Assembly (NCBI GenBank): GCA_006226755.1 | Contig: SBGE01000305.1 | Span: 1 to 34,717, forward strand | Source: Deltaproteobacteria bacterium | GTDB taxonomy: Bacteria > Bdellovibrionota > Bacteriovoracia > Bacteriovoracales > Bacteriovoracaceae | Reading direction: 5' to 3' | Length of the DNA stretch: 34,717 nt | In this document: piece after piece, positions 16,116 to 24,534 of the stretch | How positions within the stretch are numbered: the first letter of the stretch is position 1 | How the letters are laid out: every line of letters begins with the position of its first letter | Program-made: the position numbers and the translations under genes | The notes under the pieces: generated by a model | What the model saw: only the letters and a program-made list of their open reading frames with translations | What the model was told of the DNA's origin: nothing | Databases searched by the model: none

Positions 16116-17459
16116 CTAATACACCCAACCATTGGTCAGTAATTCGTTTCTTTTAATATTTTCCACTTTTCCCTTGTGCGGGTCAACAAAACCACTATCT
16201 TTTACCCAAGGGGCCAATTCTCCAGAGATCTCTGATCGCACTATTTGATCAGACATACCATAAGCTCTAAAAAAATCTTGAGCCATTTCATCGCTATAAG
16301 ACTCAAAGCAATGACATTGTCGTTTTCCTATAAGCTTGTTTCGTTTGGACTGAACGTCAAACGAAAGCGTACTTCTCATTAGATCCTCTGAAGATCCCCT
16401 ATCTTGTTGGGACAAAATTTCTTCGTATTTTGAAACAACAGTCTCAAATGTATAATTATCGGTTGAGATAGTATTTATAGAATAATTTTCAAGCTTATCC
16501 ACAATTGCATTTTTAAGCTCTAGTGGATCAAGACATGGTCCGTAAGACCCCTCTTTTACAGAGATTAAAGAGACAGCATTTTTAAACTCCGATTTGAAAT
16601 CTGTATGCCCCCCCCAATCAGAGAGAATAGCTGTTGATCCTGCCATCAAACTTTTCAAAGCAGCCATTCCGAAATTTTCATCTGAATGAAGACTCGGAGA
16701 AATGAACACATGTTCGTTTTCGATAATCCATTGATCTAATTTATTTCTTTCTACGAAACCTTCTAGTGAGACATTTTTGAGATTTAGATCTTCGATCTCT
16801 TTTTTCAGAAAATTCAAGTAATCAATAGGTGGGATGTCCATATTAGGGCTACCTAAGTCATCACCTTTTCCAAATAACTTGAGCCTGTATTTCAAATTGG
16901 AATGCTCTTTATTAACTAGAGCGCAAACCCACAAAAGTTGGTGAAGATTTTTTTGTTCAGCCAATCTCCCAACATAAACTAATGTTGTGACATCACTCTT
17001 CACTCTATTTGAGGATTTTATAGTTAATGAGTGAAAGGGTACAATTTCACATCTGGCATTTTCGAATGTCAGTTTAAAGGCAACGGCATCACGTTTACAT
17101 GTCGAATAAAAAACATCACTTTTCTTTAACAGCCTTCCAATACCGAATTCAAAAAGAGGCCAGCACCCGACAGAAGCCAGGCCATGGAGATGAAAATGGA
17201 TTCTTGCGTCTACCCCGAGTTTTTCCCGTATCAAAACAACGGCATTAGATATTTTAATATTGAACGAGGTGACAATAAGATTCTGACATTTCAGCAATGA
17301 AGGCATGTGAGACTTGAGATCATCAGCATCTAAGTTCAGCAGAAGAACTTCTTCTCCACGTCTCTTTGAAACCTCTTTCCAGCAATCCACCAAACCAGGA
17401 ATAATCTCCTGCATCGATGTCCAAATAAAATTGTCTTCACTGTATAAAATTACATTCAT
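16116..17459 (-). CDS. GT4-like glycosyltransferase with altered EX7E motif
   Basis: This 447-aa GT-B protein has the usual VYVGRLAEQKNLHQLLW entry to the donor domain and VSLEGFVERNKLDQWI further on. The motif region reads DENFGMAALKSLMAG, so the second Glu of EX7E is replaced by Lys. In GT4 enzymes that Glu contacts the donor sugar, so the protein may use an unusual donor or be inactive. A C-terminal extension of about 90 residues follows the GT domain and contains CHCFESYSDEMAQDF. It is joined to the carbamoyltransferase gene by an ATGA overlap and leads into the aminotransferase gene after 8 nt. Confidence 0.87.
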   Translation of the reverse strand: MNVILYSEDNFIWTSMQEIIPGLVDCWKEVSKRRGEEVLLLNLDADDLKSHMPSLLKCQNLIVTSFNIKISNAVVLIREKLGVDARIHFHLHGLASVGCWPLFEFGIGRLLKKSDVFYSTCKRDAVAFKLTFENARCEIVPFHSLTIKSSNRVKSDVTTLVYVGRLAEQKNLHQLLWVCALVNKEHSNLKYRLKLFGKGDDLGSPNMDIPPIDYLNFLKKEIEDLNLKNVSLEGFVERNKLDQWIIENEHVFISPSLHSDENFGMAALKSLMAGSTAILSDWGGHTDFKSEFKNAVSLISVKEGSYGPCLDPLELKNAIVDKLENYSINTISTDNYTFETVVSKYEEILSQQDRGSSEDLMRSTLSFDVQSKRNKLIGKRQCHCFESYSDEMAQDFFRAYGMSDQIVRSEISGELAPWVKDSGFVDPHKGKVENIKRNELLTNGWVY

Positions 17460-19141
17460 TTCTTACTTATTATAAAGTCACCTGCGATGACATAATCTAC
17501 CTTGGACTGCCTGTAAAAACTTTCCAAATCATTTAATGACTCAACAATGGGCTCTCCCATTATATTTAAACTTGTATTGAGAAGAATTTCATCGCCACTC
17601 AACCGACCAAACTCAGTCAGTAAACAATGATATCTTTTATTTTGTCCTCTTCGCACTGTCTGCATTCGAGACGTTCCATCAACATGAGATACTTCTTTTA
17701 AAAAATCAAGCATCTGATTTTTCACAGGAACAGCGAAAGACATGTATGGTGTCTCAAAATTTTCTGGAAACTCAAAATACTTTCCAGCTGTTTCAAATGT
17801 TACTGAACAGCCATATGGTCTGAAACTTTCTCTAAATTTGATATTTTCATTTAAATAATTTTTCAAATCAGGAAAATCGACTCTGGCCAATATGCTCCTA
17901 TTTCCCAAAGCGCGAGGGCCTGATTCTGAGCGACCTTGAAACCAAGCAATCACATTATTTTCGTACAATAGCTTCGCAGTATCTTTTTCGACTTGATCAC
18001 TTTTTTCCAAATGATAGTTTGAAAAGACAGTTCGAACATTTTCTTCAGTAGGAACTGATTGTACTGGCCCGAAATATCCATGCTGATCTTTTTTATTAAA
18101 CACTTTCCAAGAGTTATCCTGATGATACTTATAAGAGGCGCAACCCAATGAAATCGAACTGTCTCCAGGAAAAGGAGTTACATATATATCTTTGAAACTA
18201 CTCCATTCATATACTTTCATGTTGGATGTACAATTCAGTGCACACCCTCCAGTTAAAATCAAATTTTGCGAATGGCCTTCTACATCATGAATGACAGCTC
18301 TGAAAAATTTCTCAAACTCAAACTGAGCCGTAGCTGCTAAATCCTGATAAAGCTTCATATTGGGTGAGTTTTCCCAATCTTTTTTACTCCCCCCTTTCCA
18401 GGCCTGATCTTCCCAATTCAATTTCTCTAAGAAAGACCAGTAATCTTCTACTGGCAACGGCTTACCAAAAGGAGCCAATCCCATAACTTTTCCAGCAGCT
18501 TGATTGGAGTTAAATATAAACTCTGCAATATTCTCGTAAAAAATTCCAACGCCAGTAGAAAAACTCTTTTTCGAATGCTTTTCACTTTCACGAAAGCGTT
18601 GCCAATACTTACGTTTAAATTCCAGTTTACCTTTTTTAAATGAATAAATCGTACACATTTCGAGATCATTCATTGTCACAGCGGGTGATACTGTCAGCTC
18701 ATCATGGCCATAAGGAAAATCTTTAATATTGGTTCCTGCTCCATCGAATACAATCACAACAGCCTCTTCGAATGGACTCATAAGGGCTGCCGCCCAAGCA
18801 TGTGCTTGATGATGCGGAATAAACTCAATTTCTGGATTTAATAGAGTCGAATATTTCTCTAGATTTTTATTTTTAGCATAGACCTCAAAAGGGAACCTCT
18901 CATCCATCATCTGTTCTTTGACCTTAGGATGGATAACATCTCTATTCTCAACTATATTTTGCTCAATATTACCAAATCGATCCCTAAGGTTGAGGATTGC
19001 TTTTTCTGGCCATAACCCACAAGCCTTTTCACGTGTAAGTCTCTCCATTAGTTGAATTTCAATTTCTCTACTAAGAAATTTCTTAGAAATGACAGCTGCT
19101 GACGAATTATAAAGGGTTTTTCCAAGCCCTAAATAGTTCAT
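17456..19141 (-). CDS. NodU/CmcH-type O-carbamoyltransferase
   Basis: This 561-aa enzyme transfers a carbamoyl group from carbamoyl phosphate, through carbamoyl-AMP, to a hydroxyl. The Kae1-like domain shows HHQAHAWAA (H110, H111, H114), VFDGAG (D133) and LTGGCALNC. The C-terminal domain shows ESGPRALGNRSIL and NTSLNIMGEPIV, both near-consensus. Length is normal. Known relatives decorate Nod factors, antibiotics such as novobiocin, and LPS sugars. It shares ATGA overlaps with both neighbours, so its product stoichiometry is tied to aroA and the GT. The acceptor is probably the sugar or cyclohexene unit built by the operon. Confidence 0.95.
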   Translation of the reverse strand: MNYLGLGKTLYNSSAAVISKKFLSREIEIQLMERLTREKACGLWPEKAILNLRDRFGNIEQNIVENRDVIHPKVKEQMMDERFPFEVYAKNKNLEKYSTLLNPEIEFIPHHQAHAWAAALMSPFEEAVVIVFDGAGTNIKDFPYGHDELTVSPAVTMNDLEMCTIYSFKKGKLEFKRKYWQRFRESEKHSKKSFSTGVGIFYENIAEFIFNSNQAAGKVMGLAPFGKPLPVEDYWSFLEKLNWEDQAWKGGSKKDWENSPNMKLYQDLAATAQFEFEKFFRAVIHDVEGHSQNLILTGGCALNCTSNMKVYEWSSFKDIYVTPFPGDSSISLGCASYKYHQDNSWKVFNKKDQHGYFGPVQSVPTEENVRTVFSNYHLEKSDQVEKDTAKLLYENNVIAWFQGRSESGPRALGNRSILARVDFPDLKNYLNENIKFRESFRPYGCSVTFETAGKYFEFPENFETPYMSFAVPVKNQMLDFLKEVSHVDGTSRMQTVRRGQNKRYHCLLTEFGRLSGDEILLNTSLNIMGEPIVESLNDLESFYRQSKVDYVIAGDFIISKK

Positions 19142-20352
19142 CTAAACTCCTGGAAAAAATCAGGAAAACTTTTACTCACATGTTTCCAGTTCTCTATTTT
19201 TCCCCCAGAGTTTCTCATCATATGAAGAGCCGTCGTCATGATCATTCGATGATCATCTGGAGCTTGATAAGTTACAGCTGGACGCTTTTCTTTTGAGCCA
19301 TGAATGGAAAGAGTAAAGCCACTTTCATCAAATTGAATGCCAAAGAGTTTTAATTGTTTTTTTATCTCAAGGAACCGATCACTTTCTTTATGTGTTAGAA
19401 CTTCTAGATTCGACAAGACACTTGTTCCCTCAGCATAGCTTGCCAGATAAGCAAGTGTAGGAACCAGATCAGGAAAGTCTCCACAATCAGCCTTGAAGGA
19501 TTTCAATTTTTCTGGGGGCCAAACCTCCAGCATGCCATGATTGAAAGAATAATTCCCTTCCATTTGTTCAAGAATATCAAAGATTGCACTATCAGCTTGA
19601 TAATGATCAATCTCCTTACATACCGGAACAATGATCTTCTTCAGTGTTAGTCCCGCCGCGACAGCATACCCCAAAGAGCTTGCATCAACAGGAACATGAA
19701 ATTCATGAACATTTTTAAATTGCTCTATTAAATCTTCAGTCATTCTGAAATATTTTTCAGAATATTGGATATTTTTTGCTTTGATTTGATAGCCTTCAAT
19801 ATCTGAAACTCCCATCAAAATTCCAGAGGCAAATTGAGTTGATTTCTCACTTTCAACCTCATAGGATCCAGGTTTTTGGTATGGCCCCTGAACCGAATAA
19901 CCTTCAGCATTTTTTTCAATATTAATTCCCATGGCTACTAAAGGATTTGTCAGATCATCCATTGGTCGAACCCGCATGGGCTCGGCCATATTCATCTGAT
20001 ATTTCTTTTTCCCTCTAGCAAGCAGTGGCATAAGAAACCTATTTGTTGTCCCCCCATCTCCTGTCACCAAACTTATAATGTTTTCCCCTTTTTCGCATTC
20101 AGGAAAGGAGTTCAATACATCAACAGACTCTTCGCTGATCTTTAATTTCAACCCAATATCTTGCAAGCACCTGAGCATGGTTTGGACGTCTGTACTTTTT
20201 GGAAGATTGTGTATTGTAACTGGATTTTTACTTATAGAGGCCAACACCAACATTCTGTTAGCATGTGATTTTGATGTCGGTACGTTAATTGAAATATTGG
20301 ACAGACCTTGATGAATCTCAATGGAGTCTGAACGTTCTGAGTTCTTCTGCAT
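19138..20352 (-). CDS. aroA: EPSP synthase family protein (AroA-like), divergent
   Basis: This 404-aa enolpyruvyl transferase is slightly shorter than the usual 430. The conserved motifs are recognisable though altered: SKSHANR, GDGGTTNRFL for GNAGTxxR, RPMDDL, STQFASG, DASS, GDFPDLVPTLA, HKESDR and DHRM. The Lys, Arg, Gln, Asp and Glu residues that bind shikimate-3-phosphate and PEP all appear to be present, so activity is likely. The start is uncertain: TTG 20361 and ATG 20352 both overlap aroB. It follows aroB and precedes the carbamoyltransferase with a 4-nt overlap. It could be the only aroA of the genome or a specialised copy; the window cannot tell. Confidence 0.9.
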   Translation of the reverse strand: MQKNSERSDSIEIHQGLSNISINVPTSKSHANRMLVLASISKNPVTIHNLPKSTDVQTMLRCLQDIGLKLKISEESVDVLNSFPECEKGENIISLVTGDGGTTNRFLMPLLARGKKKYQMNMAEPMRVRPMDDLTNPLVAMGINIEKNAEGYSVQGPYQKPGSYEVESEKSTQFASGILMGVSDIEGYQIKAKNIQYSEKYFRMTEDLIEQFKNVHEFHVPVDASSLGYAVAAGLTLKKIIVPVCKEIDHYQADSAIFDILEQMEGNYSFNHGMLEVWPPEKLKSFKADCGDFPDLVPTLAYLASYAEGTSVLSNLEVLTHKESDRFLEIKKQLKLFGIQFDESGFTLSIHGSKEKRPAVTYQAPDDHRMIMTTALHMMRNSGGKIENWKHVSKSFPDFFQEFR

Positions 20353-21343
20353 TCTTTGCAAGATCCTCGTTTATTTCGTCAAACGTCCTTGCTTTGACGA
20401 CTATTTCATTTTTGCTATCAGGCACTACGAGATCAACTTTATTGGTACTCTGTGCTTTTTTATCCTTCGTCAGATAATTCATAATTTCTGCCGTCTGAAA
20501 AGTTTTGTTATACCATGGTGGCAAATCCAGCTTTAATCCTAGAAGAGCAATGAATTCTTTCATCTTTGAAATCAGATCTTCGGAGCCATACATCTTCATG
20601 ATGAGGACAATTCCCCAGACGACAGCGATGCCGTGCTTAAGATCATATATCTTTTCAATGGCATGACCAAATGTGTGTCCTAAATTTAAAAGCTTTCTTT
20701 TTCCATTTTCTTTCAAATCTTCTTCGACAATTTTGTGCTTATACGCCATACAGTCATCTATAAGATTTTTATGATTTGAAGTTTCTTTTAGTTTATTTCC
20801 AATTTCCTGATCCAAGAAACAGTATTTCAACATTTCCCCAAGCCCACTTTGATACTCATCTTCAGGCAAAGTTTTCAAGAATTCATCAGCAACAATAATT
20901 CTCTTTGGTAAATGGAATTGACCAACAAGATTTTTTCCAAACTGGGAATTGATTCCCACTTTTCCGCCAATCGAAGCATCAATCATTGATAGAAGTGTTG
21001 TTGGAACAACAGACCAAGACACCCCTCTTAAAACAGTTGAAGCGACAAATCCTGCGAAGTCAGAAGTTGCTCCACCACCGATGGCCACGACATGACTTTT
21101 ACGATGAATTCCTTTCTCAATGACAAATTCAATACAGCGCTCATACTCTTCAAAGTTCTTGGCATTCTCCCCTGGAGGAGCTTTCCAAAGAGTGACTTTT
21201 TTGCCTTTAACATTGAGTAGATCTAATTGTTTTGAATAAAGGTTTTGAACATTTAGATCAACAATAATAACCAAAGAGTCAGTCTCTAAAGACTCAAGTA
21301 TGTCTTTGATTCCTGAAAGAGAGGTATGAAGTACTTCACTCAT
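20318..21343 (-). CDS. aroB: 3-dehydroquinate synthase (AroB)
   Basis: This 341-aa enzyme makes 3-dehydroquinate from DAHP. GGGATSDFAGFVAS binds NAD, VPTTLLSMIDASIGGKVGIN and GKNLVGQFHLP form the substrate site, and the metal ligands are the Glu of GEMLKY and the His of LGHTFGHA and KHG. RKLLNLGHTFGHAIE keeps the Arg, Asn and His pattern of true dehydroquinate synthases, which argues against a sedoheptulose-phosphate cyclase. ATG 21343 overlaps the aroC stop as ATGAGTGA; an upstream ATG at 21367 lies inside aroC. Confidence 0.93.
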   Translation of the reverse strand: MSEVLHTSLSGIKDILESLETDSLVIIVDLNVQNLYSKQLDLLNVKGKKVTLWKAPPGENAKNFEEYERCIEFVIEKGIHRKSHVVAIGGGATSDFAGFVASTVLRGVSWSVVPTTLLSMIDASIGGKVGINSQFGKNLVGQFHLPKRIIVADEFLKTLPEDEYQSGLGEMLKYCFLDQEIGNKLKETSNHKNLIDDCMAYKHKIVEEDLKENGKRKLLNLGHTFGHAIEKIYDLKHGIAVVWGIVLIMKMYGSEDLISKMKEFIALLGLKLDLPPWYNKTFQTAEIMNYLTKDKKAQSTNKVDLVVPDSKNEIVVKARTFDEINEDLAKNAEELRTFRLH

Positions 21344-22343
21344 CCCACATTCCATTGCTATAAGCATTTTGTCGTAGATAATGATCGGCCAATACCAGTT
21401 TGACCATGGACTCGATCACAGGAATCGCGCGCGGAATGATACATGGATCATGCCTGCCCTCTTTCGCCTTTTCTCCAACAGTAGAAGTAGGTTTAAAAGT
21501 TACATTCAATATTATTCGGGAACCATTGCTGATTCCACCTTCAATTCCACCAAAATTATCTCGAGAAGAACTCGCTACTGACCCATCGATATCTGCAAAT
21601 TCTTCTCCTAGTCCGTAACTATAAGCAACGACAGCACCAATAGACATTAAGGCCTTGGCAAAATCAGCTTTGAGTTTATCAAAGGAAGGTTCACCTAAAC
21701 CCTTTGGACAAGCATCTATAATAATTCTTGCTTGCCCTCCGCGAGACTCACCATTCTTTTTTAAATCCACTAAGTATTTTTCAATATCTTTATTCTTAGA
21801 TGCATCTGGATATCCATAAGGAGCAAAATCAGTGTCGAGATTTGCTGGGATGTCTTTATGAACAAAAGGCCCTAGCTTACTGATGAAACCTTTTACTTTA
21901 ACTTTTGGAATAACTAAGCTTGCAAAATAGCCACCTATAACTCTAGCGATCGTTTCACGTCCACTACTTCTCCCCCCCCCACGATGGTCTCGAATCCCAT
22001 ATTTATCCATATAAGTTTCATCTGCATGACCAGGTCGGTACTCTTCTTTAAGCTTGTCGTAATCTTTTGAACGTTGATTTGTATTTCTAATAAAGACAGC
22101 GATCGGTGTACCAAGAGTTTTACCTTCAAAAACTCCAGACAAAACTTCCGCCGTATCTGGCTCTTTTCTACTGGTGGTTCCTTTCACTTGACCAGGAGCT
22201 CGTCTGTCCAACTCATTTTGAAGCTCTTCTAAAGAGAACTCTAATCCGGGTGGAACTCCGTCGACAACGACGCCAATTCCTGGCCCATGGGACTCCCCGA
22301 AGGAAGTGATACTAAGCATTTTTCCGAATGAATTTCCTCTCAA
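21336..22343 (-). CDS. aroC: chorismate synthase (AroC)
   Basis: This 335-aa enzyme converts EPSP to chorismate with reduced FMN. The N terminus GNSFGKML...FGESHGPGIG, then DRRAPGQ, RPGHADETY, DHRGGGRSSGRETIARV and the C-terminal RHDPCIIPRAIPVIE are all diagnostic. The TTG start at 22343 is preceded by GAGG at a 5-nt distance and is needed for the complete RGNSFG start of the family. It opens operon A. No shikimate kinase or dehydrogenase gene is in the operon, so shikimate-3-phosphate must come from elsewhere. Confidence 0.96.
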   Translation of the reverse strand: MRGNSFGKMLSITSFGESHGPGIGVVVDGVPPGLEFSLEELQNELDRRAPGQVKGTTSRKEPDTAEVLSGVFEGKTLGTPIAVFIRNTNQRSKDYDKLKEEYRPGHADETYMDKYGIRDHRGGGRSSGRETIARVIGGYFASLVIPKVKVKGFISKLGPFVHKDIPANLDTDFAPYGYPDASKNKDIEKYLVDLKKNGESRGGQARIIIDACPKGLGEPSFDKLKADFAKALMSIGAVVAYSYGLGEEFADIDGSVASSSRDNFGGIEGGISNGSRIILNVTFKPTSTVGEKAKEGRHDPCIIPRAIPVIESMVKLVLADHYLRQNAYSNGMWDE

Positions 22344-22363
22344 AACTGCCTCATTTCAACGAG

Positions 22364-22393
22364 TTAGCAAGAATCATTTTTTTCTGCTACAAT
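22364..22393 (+). promoter_or_regulatory. candidate promoter of the PilZ gene
   Basis: TTAGCA (22364-22369) and TACAAT (22388-22393) are 18 nt apart, roughly 100 nt upstream of ATG 22492 in the divergent gap with aroC. The -10 is good, the -35 weak. Confidence 0.35.
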
Positions 22394-22491
22394 ATGTGCG
22401 ACGCGAAAATACCAGATTTCAGACGCCCAATCATTATCTCTCTAATCTGAACGTGTGTACAGTATTTGGGCCAATTGCTACGGAGCTTCTC

Positions 22492-23178
22492 ATGGATTCC
22501 CTCGTCGTTAACGATGGTGCTTCAATCCTGAAGATCTGCGAAAATTCATACGCACATAAAACACCACTCATTCTTCATCAACCTGGCCTCAAATTTAAGG
22601 CCGTGATTGTAGCAGTCAACTTGAACGCTCAGGAACTGGTCATCAGACCTGCGGACCCATCGACTGATTTTAGTGTATTGGATCCGAATACTGATTTATT
22701 TATTAATAATGCTCCGAACAGTATTTTGTTCAGAACTAATTTCCGAGGAAAAGTCAGACCATTTTTTGCCATAATAAAGATTCCAGACTCACTATTGATA
22801 AGAAATCATAGAGAAACACAAAGAACTAACTTTAATCATATCAAGCTACCAGTTCATTTTAAGAATTTTACTATTTTCGATTACCAGCTTCGCAATCAGC
22901 AAATAGAAGCTGATATTTTTGATCTCTCCGAATCAGGGATTGCACTTAAAACCGAAGTCGAAACGATTCAAAGATTCAAAGAAAATGACAAAATCATTTT
23001 CACTCTAGTGAATGGCTACTCTTTTACACGTAAAGTTGAAGGAAGACTCATCTACGTCAAAGAATATGAAAACTTTATGCACGAGAGTTATTACAAAATG
23101 GGAATTGCCTTTTCAGATGACTCTTGTGGAGTTACATTCAAGAGGTTTATAGATAATCAGATATATATTCAGAGCTGA
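22492..23178 (+). CDS. YcgR-like PilZ-domain protein, c-di-GMP receptor
   Basis: This is a 228-aa protein. The PilZ c-di-GMP motifs are RETQR (107-111, R-x3-R) and DLSESG (144-149). The first 100 residues resemble the YcgR-type N-terminal beta domain. Such proteins act as flagellar brakes or regulate exopolysaccharide and motility machinery when c-di-GMP rises. ATG 22492 with GGAG 6 nt upstream is preferred to the longer frame from 22306, which would run into aroC. The zinc-ribbon gene follows after 4 nt, so the two form an operon. Confidence 0.85.
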   Translation: MDSLVVNDGASILKICENSYAHKTPLILHQPGLKFKAVIVAVNLNAQELVIRPADPSTDFSVLDPNTDLFINNAPNSILFRTNFRGKVRPFFAIIKIPDSLLIRNHRETQRTNFNHIKLPVHFKNFTIFDYQLRNQQIEADIFDLSESGIALKTEVETIQRFKENDKIIFTLVNGYSFTRKVEGRLIYVKEYENFMHESYYKMGIAFSDDSCGVTFKRFIDNQIYIQS

Positions 23179-23182
23179 AAAA

Positions 23183-23887
23183 ATGGTTTCAAATGACTTT
23201 CGACTTCTTAAAGAAATAAAATTTCACTTGGATGAAATTCTCCTTCTCAAGCGTCAGATAAAAGAAGAAGAGTCCCGGATAACGGTCATTCAAAAGCAAA
23301 TTGACGGCAAAGAGGTACAACTTGAAGACCTCCTTGCTCAACAAAAAGAAATTCACTCTGTAATTGCCTCAAAAGAAAAAGAACTATTCGCGCTAGAAAA
23401 AAAACTCGAGACTTCTCAAAGTCATTCAAACATGGCCCACAATCAAAAAGAAGCTGAAGCACTCGAACATGAACAATCGACACTTGGTAAAGCAGTTGAA
23501 GAGCTCCAGGAGAATCTTCTTAACTTAATGGATGAAGAAGAAACCGCATCAACTGATATTTCAAAGGTAAATACATTTCTTGAAGGAAGTAGACAATCTT
23601 TGAAGGAAATTTCTGAAGAGGTTGAGTCAAAAAGAAATGAATACCAAAATCAAATAGATGATCATGATAAAGAATGGAAAGAGCACGCAAGAGCTCTTGG
23701 TGATGCGAATAAAACAATTTTCAAAAATGGATATAACAAGTTCAAAGAAAGCACGCCTTTTGCAGAACTTAATGGTCAATCCTGTAAACGTTGTGGCTAT
23801 GGGCTGGACAGTACCCTCCACAGAGCTGTTTTGGCACAAACAGCTCTAGAGATTTGCCCTGGCTGTAATAGAATCTTTCTTATTTGA
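23183..23887 (+). CDS. coiled-coil protein with C4 zinc ribbon (zf-RING_7 type)
   Basis: This is a 234-aa protein. Residues 5-175 are a long antiparallel-looking coiled coil rich in Glu, Lys and Leu. The C terminus has two Cys pairs, CKRCG and CPGC, 20-odd residues apart, forming a zinc ribbon. This plan is that of the widespread DUF164/CT398 family, linked in the literature to secretion or nucleic-acid functions without a settled role. It overlaps the end of the convergent anchored-protein gene by 8 nt. Confidence 0.85.
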   Translation: MVSNDFRLLKEIKFHLDEILLLKRQIKEEESRITVIQKQIDGKEVQLEDLLAQQKEIHSVIASKEKELFALEKKLETSQSHSNMAHNQKEAEALEHEQSTLGKAVEELQENLLNLMDEEETASTDISKVNTFLEGSRQSLKEISEEVESKRNEYQNQIDDHDKEWKEHARALGDANKTIFKNGYNKFKESTPFAELNGQSCKRCGYGLDSTLHRAVLAQTALEICPGCNRIFLI

Positions 23888-24488
23888 ATTTTGTAATGAC
23901 ACCTTCATTACAAAGAGCTGTTGTATAAACAGCATTATCGAGATTAACTCCTGCAACTTTTGAATCTTCCTGATGAGTAATCATCGCTCTACCAGATATT
24001 TTCTTTTGTCTTCCCTTTTCATCTTTGATGAATCCAGAGTAGACGAAAAAAGGTCCACTGAAATTATAAGTACCTTTCCCCGTAGAATTGGTCACTGCCT
24101 GAGTCGCACTTTCATAGAATTCAAATTTTCCTGATTCGTATAACTTGATGACCCCGTCCTGACCACCTTCACACAGCATGGTGTTGGATTTTTTCAAATT
24201 TTGACCAAAAGACATCGCCTCAACTTTCTTTTTAAGCTCATCCAGATCTTTTTGATCAATATTGATTTCTTTCTCTTTCATATTTTTCAAACTGGCAGTT
24301 GCATCTTTAAGAAGCTTGAGTTCATTCTTCATGACAAATGTAATTTCCTGCACGGCAGTTTTCATGGAAGAAACATCTGCTGCCATGATGTCGATTTGTT
24401 TTTGAGCAGCACTATGTCTGAAGTGAAAAAAAACAGTGACGGCCATTATGAGCACCAAAGGAATAATTGAATCTTTATTAAACTTCAT
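23880..24488 (-). CDS. 202-aa membrane-anchored protein with coiled coil
   Basis: One membrane helix (about 8-24) is followed by a coiled coil to residue 95 and a C-terminal beta-rich domain that starts TMLCEGGQDG and ends ALCNEGV. I recognise no family. The domain plan, including the two Cys in matching boxes, resembles the shorter protein at 12691-13182, so the two may be distant paralogues. It lies 46 nt after the RND stop codon and is transcribed away from it, with AGG upstream of its ATG. It is probably periplasmic. Confidence 0.6.
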   Translation of the reverse strand: MKFNKDSIIPLVLIMAVTVFFHFRHSAAQKQIDIMAADVSSMKTAVQEITFVMKNELKLLKDATASLKNMKEKEINIDQKDLDELKKKVEAMSFGQNLKKSNTMLCEGGQDGVIKLYESGKFEFYESATQAVTNSTGKGTYNFSGPFFVYSGFIKDEKGRQKKISGRAMITHQEDSKVAGVNLDNAVYTTALCNEGVITKFK

Positions 24489-24534
24489 AACTAATACCTG
24501 ATTAATTGCGTAGGGATATTAAAATTTATTCAGT

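Noticed and set aside
20318-21343. AroB as a sedoheptulose-7-phosphate cyclase or aminodehydroquinate synthase
   Set aside because: The R-K-L-L-N-L-G-H-T-F-G-H block and substrate-site motifs match ordinary dehydroquinate synthase.
22306-22491. 62-codon upstream extension of the PilZ protein
   Set aside because: It overlaps the start of aroC; ATG 22492 has a well-placed GGAG and begins the recognisable domain.
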